64,000 bases of DNA from Takakia lepidozioides (taxonomy: Eukaryota; Streptophyta; Takakiopsida; Takakiales; Takakiaceae): positions 63,095,053 to 63,159,052 of the forward strand of contig CM060732.1 of NCBI GenBank assembly GCA_030704615.1, given 5' to 3'. Shown here piece by piece: positions 38,034-48,561 of this stretch. The notes under the pieces are model-generated. The model was not told the origin of the DNA, searched no databases, and saw nothing but the letters and a program-made list of their open reading frames with translations. A program made the translations under genes and the position numbers. Numbering within the stretch: the first letter of the stretch is position 1; every line of letters starts with the position of its first letter.

Positions 38034-40844
38034 TTACAAGTTTGGATGGGTAAATTGGTAGAGCAATTTGATCACATGTAATAAGAGGTGGGACCCAGAG
38101 AATGGGAGGGTCGTTGCGCCAACCCCGGGACCCTAGTTTCCTTCCATAGGTATTCCTCTCCGTTCGTTCTCTTAAAAAAAATAAAAATAAAGGGGACGCA
38201 GCATTCTTTTCTTTTTCTTTTTCTTTTTGGGGGTTTCCCTCACAAAATCAGGCGACGAGAAAATAACTTGGCCAGGAGGCGCCGTGCTGCACAAGGCTCT
38301 ACCCAAGGGAAAGGGACCAAGATTATAAGTCACACAACAAGGTAGCAAGATTCGAACCCAAAATCACCTAGGTGACAAGTGCACTACCTAACAGAGCTAC
38401 CGACAAAGGGAAGTCTATGTTAATAGATAATATAAAAAATAAACAAAATTATCAATCCTACGGAATCCTCACAAGGTCAAGTTAGGTAGTCGGTAAACAT
38501 GGCATGATGTGGCCCTTTGTGGCCGAACCCAATGAAGCCGGGAAGGGGGCCTTGACTAGGGCCTTGACTAGCTTTTTTTCCCTACCCCTTGTGGGTGTCA
38601 AGCTTTGACCACACCAACTTTTGTCCTAGACAATGAACGAACGGAATAAAATGTTCGGCCAAGGTCTGTCCATCCAGCACCTTAAAAAACGGCCCACAAG
38701 CTAAGGGCTGCAAGTGCAATCCACATGGCGAAAATCTGGGTCGAGGTTAGGACACGTGTAGTATTGTCAGAGACACGTGGTAGGAAAGCATGCATACTTA
38801 TTTTGGATGTTTGTTTTCTTTTGTCTGCTCTGGCAGAGAGATATTCTTACAATAGTTCAATCGTGTGCTCACAAATGTCGAAGATTGTAGAGATCATTTT
38901 TTTTTTTTTAAAGAGGACATCATTCTCTAGTAACTGAAATGTGAAAAAAAAAAAAAAAAAAAATGTGTTCCACTCGGCCAGATTATTACTTTTAAAGGGG
39001 GAATTTAAACTTGCAAAATATTGATCTTTGCAGCTTTTTTTTTTCCTCTCAAGGGCCAACACACCGTGACCGCAGTCAATGAAAAAAAGGACTTTATTTT
39101 CGCATTTGGATATTCATAGAAATACCACTTGTATATATACATATTTGCCAGCTCACCATTGACTTGTGTCCAGCCGACTTTACAAAATATTGCAGTATTG
39201 CGAACACGACTAACTTAAAAGGGAACACATGTTAGAGCCACATCCCATGGCCAAAAAGGAATGTCAATGATGTTGACTTGCTCTTGACTAACTTGCCGGA
39301 CTCTTGAGCAGTTTTGGAACGGAAGTAGTCGTTGATCCAAGCCATGGATGAAGTTCATTTCATTCTGGGATTCGATTATGTCCCTCCTCATTTTTTATTT
39401 TTTTTTTTTTTTTTAAAGGGAAACACCTGGGAGCGACAGCTCACAAATCAGGCCCCTTGATAGAGAGAGGAGAAAATAACCTCTCAGTAACCTCGCCGTA
39501 AGGCTTTCCGACGCGACACTGCGCCGGGAAGGGGGAGAAGAGCATACCGCCGCGCGGCCAGTCCCCTGCCCATGAGTCGGCTGCCCTCCAGTCCGCCAGT
39601 CGGCTGCTGGCCAGTCCGCTGCCTAGCAGTCTGCCACACCAGTCAAGTAGCAGGATTTGACCCCAGGGTCATCTGGATGGCACTCAGTGCACTTTACCAA
39701 CTGAGCTACTGACTGTTGGTCATTTTGTTCCTTGTAAAGTAGACCACAAAAAAGTGTGAAGGAAATTGGGTGATTTACATGTCCAAATAAAGCATCGGTC
39801 GAAAATTTTGTTTGTCTTTTTAGGGCGCTTATTCAGGTGAATGGCACCCCCGGGCCTGGCAGGTTGGCGCCCTGTACAGCCTGGCGGACACAAATGTAAC
39901 CGCCCTAGGGTGCTTACGCAAATCTAAACCAAGCTATAAATAGATTACACGTGTTAAACCCTCGGCAGCCAACCCTCAAATCCTGGAACGCCCTTCCTAC
40001 ACAACAAAATCAGTGCTAGCGAATCCCAACCATTGATTTCTGGAAACCAATACTGGAAACACACGACAACACCACTCCAATCCAAAATACAATCTTCTGT
40101 TCGACTCCGACCAACGGACGTGGGTTCAGCCAGGGAGGCATAATGTAGTAGCAGGATTTGAGCCCAGATTCACCTGGGTGGCACTATCAAACTGGGCTAC
40201 CGCCGCTGCTGGTGTAGCTCTTACTGGTAGTCATTTTTATTTTATTCTGGTTTTAAGGGAATGTATTGACAGTGGTGTTCTGGAAAGGACTCAAAGTTTG
40301 GAGCACCTAGGTACCCTTTTTGCAGCTTGACGTTGGCCGACCGCCCTGAGGGAAGTGGCCAATAAACATTAGATGGGGACAGAAGCTAGAGTTGAGAGCT
40401 GATGCTGTAAGTGTGTGCATGGGTGGACTCGAGAGACTGACTGGAGAGACTTCAGTCTAGTATATCTCCAGCTCCTACAAAAAAAAATGCCTCTAGAAAA
40501 GCCTTTGGTTTGTGTGATGAGACGGTAGACCCATCATTCTTGTGGGTTGTGCATTGTGCACTTCCCATCCAAGGTGTTGCTCATTTGCGTCTGCCATTTT
40601 TGGACTAGCTCCTCCCCGCAGTCCACAATATACCAAAGGACCAATCTCCTTGTTATTCAGCACAGATTTGTTGTAGCACATGTGAAGCTTTTGACAACAA
40701 GACTTGTTTCACCAGGATTGGATCCGTGACCTCAATCCGTGTTGGCGATCCCAATTCATGAATGGGCACATTGCTTGAGATAAGAAAAGTAGAAAGAAAG
40801 CAAATTCATAGATACTATGTGGAATTGGTCAGGGGATGTCGAAC
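38034..40844. other. Intergenic with three tRNA-like SINE heads, no gene recognised
   Basis: On the minus strand, three tRNA-like heads carry an A box and B box. They lie at about 38338-38410 (GGTAGCTCTGTTAGG, GGGTTCGAATCTT), 39640-39720 (TAGCTCAGTTGG, GGGGTCAAATCC) and 40143-40215 (GGTAGCCCAGTTTGATAG, GGGCTCAAATCCTG). Their cloverleaf stems do not close, so these are SINE or tRNA-pseudogene remnants. Poly-A or poly-T runs lie near 38943-38962 and 39393-39413. No protein-coding signal is seen. Confidence 0.5.
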
Positions 40845-41422
40845 TATATACCAGTGTTGGACTGGTATACCGATAAGAAACTGGTATCAATACTGGTGTG
40901 TATACTGGTATGAAGTACCAGACCAAGTCTGGTATATAGGCCACTACCTAGCATATACCCGTATTGGCCTGGTATATGCTTCCTAATACTTGGCCGATAC
41001 CCTACCAGTCTGGTAGGTGGTTGAAAATTTGGTACCTCACACACCATATCCATATTTGTGAGGAAAACCTAGGTATTAATACTTTGAGGAACTTGAGGAA
41101 TATTTTGAGGAATAAAATCAATGACAAGCATGCTTGTACACATTTATATGAGAAGTGGGCCTTTCAATATGTAACATATCATGAGTTTTGTTTTATACCA
41201 GACCAGTATTGATAATACTCTGGTATCGATTTCTAAAAACTCTTGCTATTGATACCCGTAAAACACCACACCAATTAGGTATTATTGATACCACCATGGT
41301 ATCCAAATCTCAGATTTTTGCCAATACCAGTACCTCCCTGGTATCACAACTGGCCGGAGGCCTATATACCAGTACCAGCCTGGTGTGTTCAAAATACGAT
41401 ACCAGTCCAACACTGGTATATA
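40845..41422. mobile_element. Foldback/MITE-like element with 24-bp perfect TIRs
   Basis: The left end (40845-40868) and right end (41399-41422) are perfect 24-bp inverted repeats beginning TATATACCAGTGTTGGACTG. With one gap the match extends a few bases outward (GAAC/GTTC). Many internal copies of ACTGGTAT/ATACCAGT occur, so the whole element could fold repeatedly. No transposase frame is present and no clear target duplication was found. Confidence 0.65.
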
Positions 41423-42024
41423 CGTTCCCTATAAAGTACTAAGGGGAAATCTTCTCCATACTTTTGTTGGAAATGTGGGGTATTGTCTAAGTGACATGAT
41501 CGATGAACCAGATTTCTAGTTTGTGCATAGTCATGTCAATGCACAAGATATGCAAGAAGGGCTAGACATATATTAAGTATGGAGCCGGTGTAGTTGCAAA
41601 AAATCGAGTTCGTCTTACACATCAGATTCTGCTTGATCGTGCACAGATGTGGCGCAGGCATAAATTGCGGAGACAAATTGCTTCTATTTTTCCTATTGTG
41701 CTTTCACACATGTTCAATGAAATCCAAACAACTTTATCCGGCTGCGAGATGGGTGGTCCTTTTTCGGAATAGTGGTGCGGACCAGTGTTAGCCGGGTATC
41801 ATGTTTTGAGCCCTCTTCCGGTCCCGGTTATGGCCTATTATCTGAAAAAAATGGATGGCCGGGGCAGGGTATACCAATAGGTTTGAAAAACATCTCAGTT
41901 ACAGATTCTCATTAAACATATAACCTTTTTTTTTGTCCGGTTCTCAATCTACCAGTTATGCCATCTTACAAAATGCCGGTTCCATGGTATCGATGGGATT
42001 CATTCATTTTTGTTTTTTTGTTTT
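41423..42024. other. Intergenic, no gene recognised
   Basis: CCGGTT-rich imperfect repeats occur at about 41785-41985. No coding signal is seen. Confidence 0.3.
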
Positions 42025-42350
42025 TTCTGGCATTTTTGTGTATCAATATATGAAGCGAGATGTTTGTTTTGTTTGTTTGTAGCGTCGTTGAGATCTCCCA
42101 AACCGCGGGGCCCAGCCCCGGTGCTTGGTGCCTTTGGAAAGCCCTCGATGAGGAGGGGTGCACCGGCTAGGTCTCATGATTTTTGGACCTACGGTGTGGG
42201 AGATGTGGAATTTCAAGTACTTTTGGTCGCTGGAAATTCGGGAAAAATAGCAAAGTGGGCTTTCCTGGAGCAGTGATTGGTGGGAGATTTGGAATTTCAA
42301 GTACTTTTGGCCGAGCTGGAAATTCGCGAAAAATAGCAAAGTGGATATAT
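42025..42350. repeat. Dispersed ~300-bp repeat, copy 1
   Basis: This block includes AAGCCCTCGATGAGGAGGGG and AAAATAGCAAAGTGGGCTTT. It recurs at 56440-56720, in each case a few hundred bases to the left of a DNMT-carrying retroelement. A short internal part is duplicated in tandem (AAATTCGSGAAAAATAGCAA). Its nature is unknown. Confidence 0.6.
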
Positions 42351-42394
42351 CAATAGATTAGATTGCAAAAATAGCAAAGTGGGATTTGGGATTG

Positions 42395-42556
42395 CACTTG
42401 GACCTAGGTGACATTGGACACTGGAGGTCGCACTTGGGCCTCTACATAGGAGATTGCACTTGGGCTTAGATTTCCATTCTTCACACATGGACCAATGGCA
42501 CAGGCTACCTAGATCTCCCAAAGAGTGGGGCTCTGGATACATAGGGGATTGCACTT
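42395..42556. repeat. Degenerate tandem repeat at the element 1 target, left side
   Basis: Imperfect units built on GATTGCACTTGGGCTTAGAT and ATTGGACACTTGGGCCAA occur here and continue on the other side of element 1 (53073-53220). This shows the element inserted into a pre-existing repeat tract. The last four bases, ACTT, are the candidate target duplication. Confidence 0.6.
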
Positions 42557-42745
42557 TGTCGTGCGCATACATATCGCTACACAACTACATCGCTGTCCAA
42601 AACCACACAACACATGTGCACACCACACACTAGTATACCACTAGTCTACCACTAGTCCAGCCACTAGTCCAACCACTAGGCTACAACTAGTCAGTCACTA
42701 GGCTGCCACTACGCTGCCCACTATGGCAGTCACTAGTCCACACAA
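42557..42745 (-). repeat. Element 1 terminal repeat B2
   Basis: This 189-bp repeat differs from B1 (43065-43253) at one position. Its right two thirds is a minisatellite of CCACTAGTCCA-like units. Its outer end (TGTCGTGCGC on the plus strand) is the left end of the element, next to ACTT. Confidence 0.8.
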
Positions 42746-43062
42746 TGATAAAGAAGAGGAATACAAGCACAAGCTCACAAATCTGAAGCATAAACTCATG
42801 CATATATAACCTCATCACTCAAATACAAGTCAAGCCAAGTGCACCCCACGCCATGGGGAATCCACACTACGGCGCCATAGCTAGGCGCGGTGAGGCTCAA
42901 CTCGAGAAAGATGAGCCTCCCGCGCTTGCCGTGAAGATAACCACTCCAGGGCCTAAATCTGCCTTGACCCCTGGATTGACACTTGGGCCAATCCCAAATG
43001 TCAATATGTAAAAGCTAGCTATTTCCTAGCTAGTTTCACACTAGTGGTAAAATAACTTGACA
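42746..43062 (-). repeat. Element 1 terminal repeat A2
   Basis: This 317-bp repeat is identical to A1 (52752-53068) except for one base, with plus-strand ends TGATAAAG and CTTGACA. It holds a TATATA stretch and a GCTAG...CTAGC fold. Flanking it with B copies on both sides gives the order B2-A2-B1. Confidence 0.85.
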
Positions 43063-43064
43063 GC

Positions 43065-43253
43065 TGTCGTGCGCATACATATCGCTACACAACTACATCG
43101 CTGTCCAAAACCACACAACACATGTGCACACCACACACTAGTATACCACTAGTCCACCACTAGTCCAGCCACTAGTCCAACCACTAGGCTACAACTAGTC
43201 AGTCACTAGGCTGCCACTACGCTGCCCACTATGGCAGTCACTAGTCCACACAA
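43065..43253 (-). repeat. Element 1 terminal repeat B1
   Basis: Near-identical to B2. The junction with A2 is the perfect palindrome GACAGCTGTC (43059-43068), which resembles two retroviral ends joined. Its inner side adjoins the polypurine tract. Confidence 0.8.
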
Positions 43254-43263
43254 TCGCCCCCCT
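43254..43263 (-). promoter_or_regulatory. Polypurine tract of element 1
   Basis: The minus strand reads AGGGGGGCGA immediately upstream of B1, the position expected for the plus-strand primer next to a 3' LTR. Element 2 has the same tract at 57555-57564. Confidence 0.65.
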
Positions 43264-43512
43264 AGCTGGTGCTTAGGTCCCTCTAAGTCCAGGTAGCCAC
43301 AAGATGTGATAGTGACCATAGCCTCACTAAGTCCTCCACCACTATCCCTACTACACTCAAACTCGATAGATCAAGAGGCCGGGTGCAAGAGTTGCCCCAT
43401 CGTTAGTCGCCGTCTTGCAACCTGTGAACTTGAGCTTGGGATCTCATGTATTGACTCCTATGAGCTTGGCCTCCCATGTCTTGTTAGCTGCCTCCAGTCA
43501 TGTCCACTGCCA

Positions 43513-43656
43513 CTATCCCAAGCAGTGTGGACACAACCAATCTCCGTCAGGAACCTTCTCAAGAGGTGGTGTCAAGCATCCCATATGCCAACCCCTTGAG
43601 CATCGATCACACACCAGCATGGTGGCTGCCCCTTTGGCAGACCCACAGAGCATGCA
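43513..43656 (-). CDS. PHD finger at the integrase C-terminus, element 1
   Basis: The last 47 residues of the integrase frame form a canonical C4HC3 PHD finger: CMLC, CDRC, a GWH step, then GC and WLCPHC, with the Trp before the final Cys pair. PHD fingers bind histone H3 tails, so this domain probably guides integration to, or recognises, particular chromatin, as chromodomains do in chromoviruses. All zinc ligands are present in this copy. In element 2 a TGA right after the GWHM position removes the end of the domain. The domain is in frame with the integrase core, so it is a fusion rather than a separate gene. Confidence 0.85.
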   Translation of the reverse strand, partial: CMLCGSAKGAATMLVCDRCSRGWHMGCLTPPLEKVPDGDWLCPHCLG

Positions 43657-45141
43657 CCTCAAACCTGCAGGTACCACTGCCAAGTTTGGGTCAACTCTGC
43701 CATCGACATTGGGAAGGTGACATGGCGCACAATTACGCACATGGTCTTTCCAAGTCATGCCATCCCGACCCTCCAAGATCAGGACCCCTGAGGGCAACAC
43801 CTCTCGAACCCTCAGAATAACACGCCCTGCAGTAACATCCAGAGTCGTAGGAGCAGTCTGCTGCAAATAAACATAGTCACCAGGGCTAAACCTCCGAACC
43901 CCAGGACGATATCCTCCACCACGTATAGTGGCATACCTCAACGTATCACGGTGCTGTGCAATGGCAAGGTTCTCAAAAGCCATGGGCATGACTTTCTTGA
44001 ACAACTCTGCACGCTGATCACATGCACGTACCCACACGTCCGGATCGTCAAGGTTAAGGACTTGAGCAGTGTCCCTACGAATGGCTGCAGGCAAATCCGG
44101 CTCTCGGCCAAAGAGAAGGAAATATGGTGAGAAGGAGGCAAGTGATGCTTGTTTGCTGAACCTGTAGCCCATGGCTAACCAAGGAACCTGAAGATCCCAA
44201 TCTCCTAGGTGTCCCTTCTGCAAGCCATACTTGCGCAAACCCCTCTTCACCGTCTGAACAACTCTCTCTGCTAAGCCATCGGCCTCAGGATGATCCCGAG
44301 AAGTGGTGCGGTGGTCTATCAAGGCTTTATCACACAAAGCCTGAAACTCCCCCAAAAACTCTCTCCCTTGGTCCGTGAGTACCTCAGCTGGAGCACCAAA
44401 TCGGCTAAGCACACGATCCAAGAATGCATACGCAGCCCCCTCACTAGCCTTGTCAGGCAATGGAACCAACTCAATCCACTTGGAGAAGTGCTCCACCATC
44501 ACCAACACATATCTGTGGTGGCGCATAGTCAGTGGCAACGGTCCTGCGAAGTCAAGACTCCACCTGTAGCCCAATCCCATGATAGGTAAAGGATGCAACT
44601 GTGGTGTAGGGCGTTGAATGAAGCACGCACCCTGTCACACACCATGCACCTAGCCACAAAACTGTTGCACCTCTGTATGCATACCACGCCACCAATACTG
44701 CCCCTGCAGTAAACTGTGAGTGCGTCGCACTCCAAAATGCCCCAACTCCTCATGGGCATGCCGCACTAACCGTGCACGCTGTGTGGGGTGAGGCACAATC
44801 CTCACCCGACCATCCTCCCACACTCGAAGTAGGTGTATCCCCTCCCACTTGAACCTCTTGGCTCGTTGCAGGATCCGATCCCTCTCCCTGGCAGTCACAA
44901 TGGCTGCCGTGTCTCCCGTGCGGAGGTAGTCCAACACAGCCGAATCCTCATGTATATCTCTGGCACCACCTAGCTCATCACTAGCCTCAGGGTCCTCAGA
45001 CACTCCGTCTACAGTCATCCCTGTTGTAGGTCCAATCTGACCTCCCGATGCCACAAAATATGCATCCCGGGATCGACTCCAGTCGAATATGCTTTGCCTG
45101 TCATTCCATCCATGCATGGATTGCGCATCCCGATTGACCAA
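43657..45141 (-). pseudogene. Integrase, element 1
   Basis: The N-terminal part (44650-45141) has the HAHEELGHFGVRRT half of an H2C2 zinc domain. The core frame (44598 down) has the DDE residues: Asp in SLDFAGP, Asp in VLTDQGREF, and Glu in the ADGLAERVVQ region, with 34 residues between the second and third. A C-terminal FSPGDYVYLQQTAPTTLDV domain follows, then the PHD finger. An extra A near 44651 relative to element 2 separates the zinc domain from the core, so no complete integrase is made. Confidence 0.85.
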
Positions 45142-45540
45142 ACCGGTCGATGCACAACCTGAAAGTCATACTCCTGGAGTATAAGTGCCCACCGTGCAAG
45201 CTTCCCCGTAAGCTTGTCTGACTCCATCAACCACTTGAGTGGCTGGTGATCCGTGACAAGGGTGAAAAGATTGCCGTATAGATAGCACCTGAAGTGTGCC
45301 ACGGCCCACACTGCAGCTAAGCACTCTCCCTCATATGAGCTGTACTTAGCCTCTGCAGCGTTGTTCGAGCGGCTAGCGTAAGCCACTACGAACTCTCTTC
45401 CCTCATCATCCCACCTGTGTGAGCACCGCTCCAAGCCCCAGCATGCTCCAATCCGTATGCAGCTGAAAGGGACGCCCCCTGATAGGTCGTCTCAAGATAG
45501 GCGCCGAGGTCAACCTCGCCTTGAGCTCTTGAAAAGCTCG
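45015..45540 (-). pseudogene. RNase H, element 1
   Basis: The start of RNase H (FQLHTDWS, LGLGAVLTQ) lies near 45440-45480. The rest is in a 139-codon frame (DDEGREFVVAYASRSNNAAE, SSYEGECLAAVWAVAHFRCY, TLVTDHQPLKWLM). The two parts are out of frame in this copy, and the connection to the following zinc domain is damaged as well. The family is the Ty3/gypsy RNase H. Confidence 0.85.
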
Positions 45541-46644
45541 TTCCTGCTCATCTTCCCACTGCCACTCTGGTCCACCTTGGTCAGCTTGGTTAGAGCCTTT
45601 GCAATGGTACTAAATCCCTTGACAAACCGTCTATAATAGTTTGCCAACCCCATGAAAGCTCGAACTCGGCTCACATCCGTGGGGCGTGGAATTTGTGCAA
45701 TGGCCTCTACCTTAGTCTGCTGTACCCCCAATCCTCCAGGATATATCATGTGACCCAGATACTCAATCTGGTTGTGGAAAAACTTGCACTTCCCCGGATG
45801 CAACTTCAATCCGTGCGCTCTCAAGCGCTCCAATACCACCTGAAGGTGTCTCTCATGCTCCTCCATCGTAACACTAAAGATGATGATGTCATCTATGTAG
45901 CACCGAGCAAAGTCCACCCCTGCTAGAATCCTATCCATGACTCTCTGAAACTCTGCAGGAGCATTCTTAAGCCCAAATGGTAAGAACCGCCACTGATATA
46001 GGCAATCCTTGCCGTGCTCATTGATCCCCCAGAATGCCGTCTTCTGCTTGTCCGCCTCCTTGATTGGCAACTGGTGATATCCGGATCGTAAATCCAAAGT
46101 GCTAAAGGCCTTAGCATGCCCGATGGCATCAAAGATCTCCTCTGGTGTTGGCATGGCATACTTATCGGACTTGGTCTGACGATTTACAGGCCGGTAATCA
46201 CCGCACATACGTCTCTCCGTCCAATTGCCATAGACATCCTTCTTGGCTGGCATCACTGTGGCTGAAGCATACTCTCCACCAGAGAGCTCCACCAAACCTG
46301 CCTCCCAGATCTTGAGTCCTCATCTGAATCAAAGACCTCTCCATGTCACTGTATCTATAGGGTCTCCGAAAGATTGGCGTGTCAGTGGCCAACTCAATAC
46401 GGATCTCTTGACCCTTCAGTGCTCCCAAGTCCTTCAAACTGAAGGCAAAGCAATTCCTGTAAGCCCTCAGGAACCGCCGTATACGTCGTCTCTCTCCTCC
46501 GGTGACAATGGGTCCAATGTCAGGCTCCCAATTGTCCTCCGTAACTACAACCTTAAGTCCAGTGGGCTTAGAGGTAGAGGACGCGTCCCGTGGTTGCTAT
46601 GCTGCAACCTCTTGAGCAGTACTCCCTGCCTGCTCAGTCAATGA
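45510..46644 (-). pseudogene. Reverse transcriptase, element 1
   Basis: The frame from 46295 has the classical motifs: [42 protein letters not shown], catalytic CYIDDIIIF (YIDD at 45888-45899), GLKLHPGKCKFF and ANYYRRFVKGF. The fingers upstream (KDLGALKGQEIRIELATDTP, RPYRYSDMER) are in another frame because two bases are missing near 46305 compared with element 2. The part before this links to the DNMT. Confidence 0.88.
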
Positions 46645-46664
46645 CAAGGCCTCATCCTGCCCCA

Positions 46665-48111
46665 TCATCTCATCCTTGAGGACCTCCTCAACCGAGAAGA
46701 ATCCCCAACCTCATCCATCACAGCCGCCTTGGCTGCCAACTCCCTCTGAACCTCGAGCACCTCCCACGTGTGCCATGGATGCATGCACCCCGTGGTCCTC
46801 ATATGCTCGCCCCCACTCACTGCCTGTACCGTCTCGGTAGGCAGAGAGACCATTGAGGGAAGTGTACTCCGCACTCTGCGTTGCTCAGCCAGAGCCAAGC
46901 TGATAATCCAGGTCAAGCAATTGAGATCCATTGCTTGCCCCAACACTTGACGACGTGATGCCTCAGAAAGAGACGACACCGCCGTGGTACCAGTGGTAAA
47001 ACCCATTGCCCGCTCACGCTCGTCAGCATTAGGCTCCACTAACTGCTGCAACTGAGCATCCCACAGGAGGCCAGGTCCACTATCCCGGAAAGCATGCGAT
47101 CCTGGGAAGCTGAGCAGTGTAGGTAATGCTGCTCGTGGTTGACCCACCTTGTTGACCACTGCCAAAGGCGAACGGTCATCGTGTCTCACACGTTGAGACT
47201 GCCTCCCTGTGTCCAGAATGTTATCCACTGTGAGATGTGCTGGCCGCTGCACCCCATCAATGCACGCTTGAGCAGTGCGGGTGGCATCAAGTTAGTCCAC
47301 CATAGCCGTGGACGATGAGCCCGTGACCCCACTGTAGCTGCATCTAGCAACACTGCTGACCCAAGCCACGACCGGACTTGATGCACACTGGCCATCACCC
47401 TGGCCCGAGAATCGCCCATCAGTGGCACATTCTCCAAGATGTATGCTGGAGATACAGCTTGATGAAGCTGCAAGTGGCGCAAAACCCGCACCATCTCCCA
47501 AAACAGACCCGACCTCGAGTCTCGCAATCCATTGCCATGCCCGGCTGATGAATGCCCTTGGCAGGGCCAACCTGCCACTACCAGATCAATGGAGCCAACC
47601 CGCTCCAAATCCGCGCCCCCAGCAACGAAATGTCTGCTGGCAAGGCCTGCTGATATCCACGAATTGCAGACACCGACAACAACTCAGGGTACCGCTGCAC
47701 CAACTGAGCAACATGGCGAAGTGAAACGCGTCGTGCAGTCTCATCCCTCTCCACATACAGGTAACGCCGAACTCGTACACCTGCCTGTAACACAGCAGCC
47801 AATCCGGTGCTGATCCCGCCAAACAAGTCCAGAAGACAAATGCCTTCATCCGGATACTGCCACACAATAGGTGTGGTGTCCAATGGAGACAATTGAGGTG
47901 GTCCTGGTGCAATCCCCACACTCTCCTCCTCTCCTGACGGTACAAAAGCCTCCACCCAGGCTTGTTGCACCCGTCGATCAGCATCCCGCTGCAAATCCTT
48001 GCTCGTGCCCCACAATGGAGTCTGAGCAACCATGGTAGGCAACTCCGCCATACCATACATGTCATCCTGCTCTCCGAGGTGGTACATCCTCTGAATGAGC
48101 ATTGCCCTCAA
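46665..48111 (-). pseudogene. C5-cytosine DNA methyltransferase domain, element 1
   Basis: A Dnmt3/DRM-like C5-cytosine methyltransferase lies between protease and reverse transcriptase. Motif I (LLDLFGGISTGLAAVLQAG, binding S-adenosylmethionine) is at about 47794-47841. Motif IV with the catalytic Cys (AGWPCQGHSSAGHG) is near 47566. Motif VI (YILENVPLMGD) is near 47430, a motif VIII-like RAHRPRLWWTN near 47295-47325, and motifs IX/X (RERAMGFTTG, then a GQAMDLNCL stretch) near 46914-47021. The motif order is the standard one, so the domain is not permuted like plant DRM. Two single-base deletions relative to element 2, near 47600 and 47240, break the frame, but every catalytic motif is legible. 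The likely role is cytosine methylation of the element's own DNA or its target. Confidence 0.88.
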
Positions 48112-48560
48112 GCAACTCTCTAGGCCAACTCACTGCCGCTGTGAATGCTGCTAGTGTCGGCATCTTGCCTCGCTGGGCAACCGCAACTCCTCCTCCTATG
48201 AACGTCACAGGGAGCTGCACACGCCGGCCCTCCCCTGACTGCCATGCAGGCCTATAGGAAGCTGACTCCTCCCAAAAATCCAGGGTGAAGCCCATGGGGT
48301 ACAACACTGCCCCACCAACCAGGACATCGTATGAGACTGCGTCTGTCACAATGGCCTTGGCTCGCATCACTGAGCCATCTGTAGGGTGATCCGGCCGTAG
48401 TCTGATAGCCAACTCATGCCGTGTCATGCCCCGAGCCTGCTCCGATCCTCCCAGAGACGTCTGTATCTGGAAAGGACAAGGCTCCATATCCGCCTCCGTG
48501 AGGCCCAAGCCTGCAATAGCAGCTCTGCCACATCAGGGCTGAGCTCCGATGAAGATCCCA
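48112..48560 (-). pseudogene. Protease remnant lacking its active site, element 1
   Basis: Only the second half of a retroviral-type aspartic protease remains (IVTDAVSYDVLVGGAVLYPM and the stretch after it). The catalytic LLDSGAQ segment, seen in element 2 near 63480-63510, is missing because a segment of roughly 0.2 kb around 48545-48575 is deleted. Confidence 0.7.
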
Positions 48561-48561
48561 C

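Noticed and set aside
39640-39720. Possible tRNA gene on the minus strand with A and B boxes
   Set aside because: The acceptor stem pairs only in part and the anticodon arm does not close. Similar heads nearby point to SINEs.
42557-42745. CRISPR-like array because of regularly spaced ACTAGT units
   Set aside because: Units are short, without spacers, in a eukaryotic retroelement repeat.
46295-46310. Programmed frameshift in RT of element 1
   Set aside because: Element 2 has two more bases here and reads through in one frame, so this is a lesion or sequence error.
46665-48111. DNMT as a host gene interrupted by a retroelement
   Set aside because: The domain lies in the same orientation between protease and RT in two independent elements, with linkers matching on both sides, so it belongs to the element.
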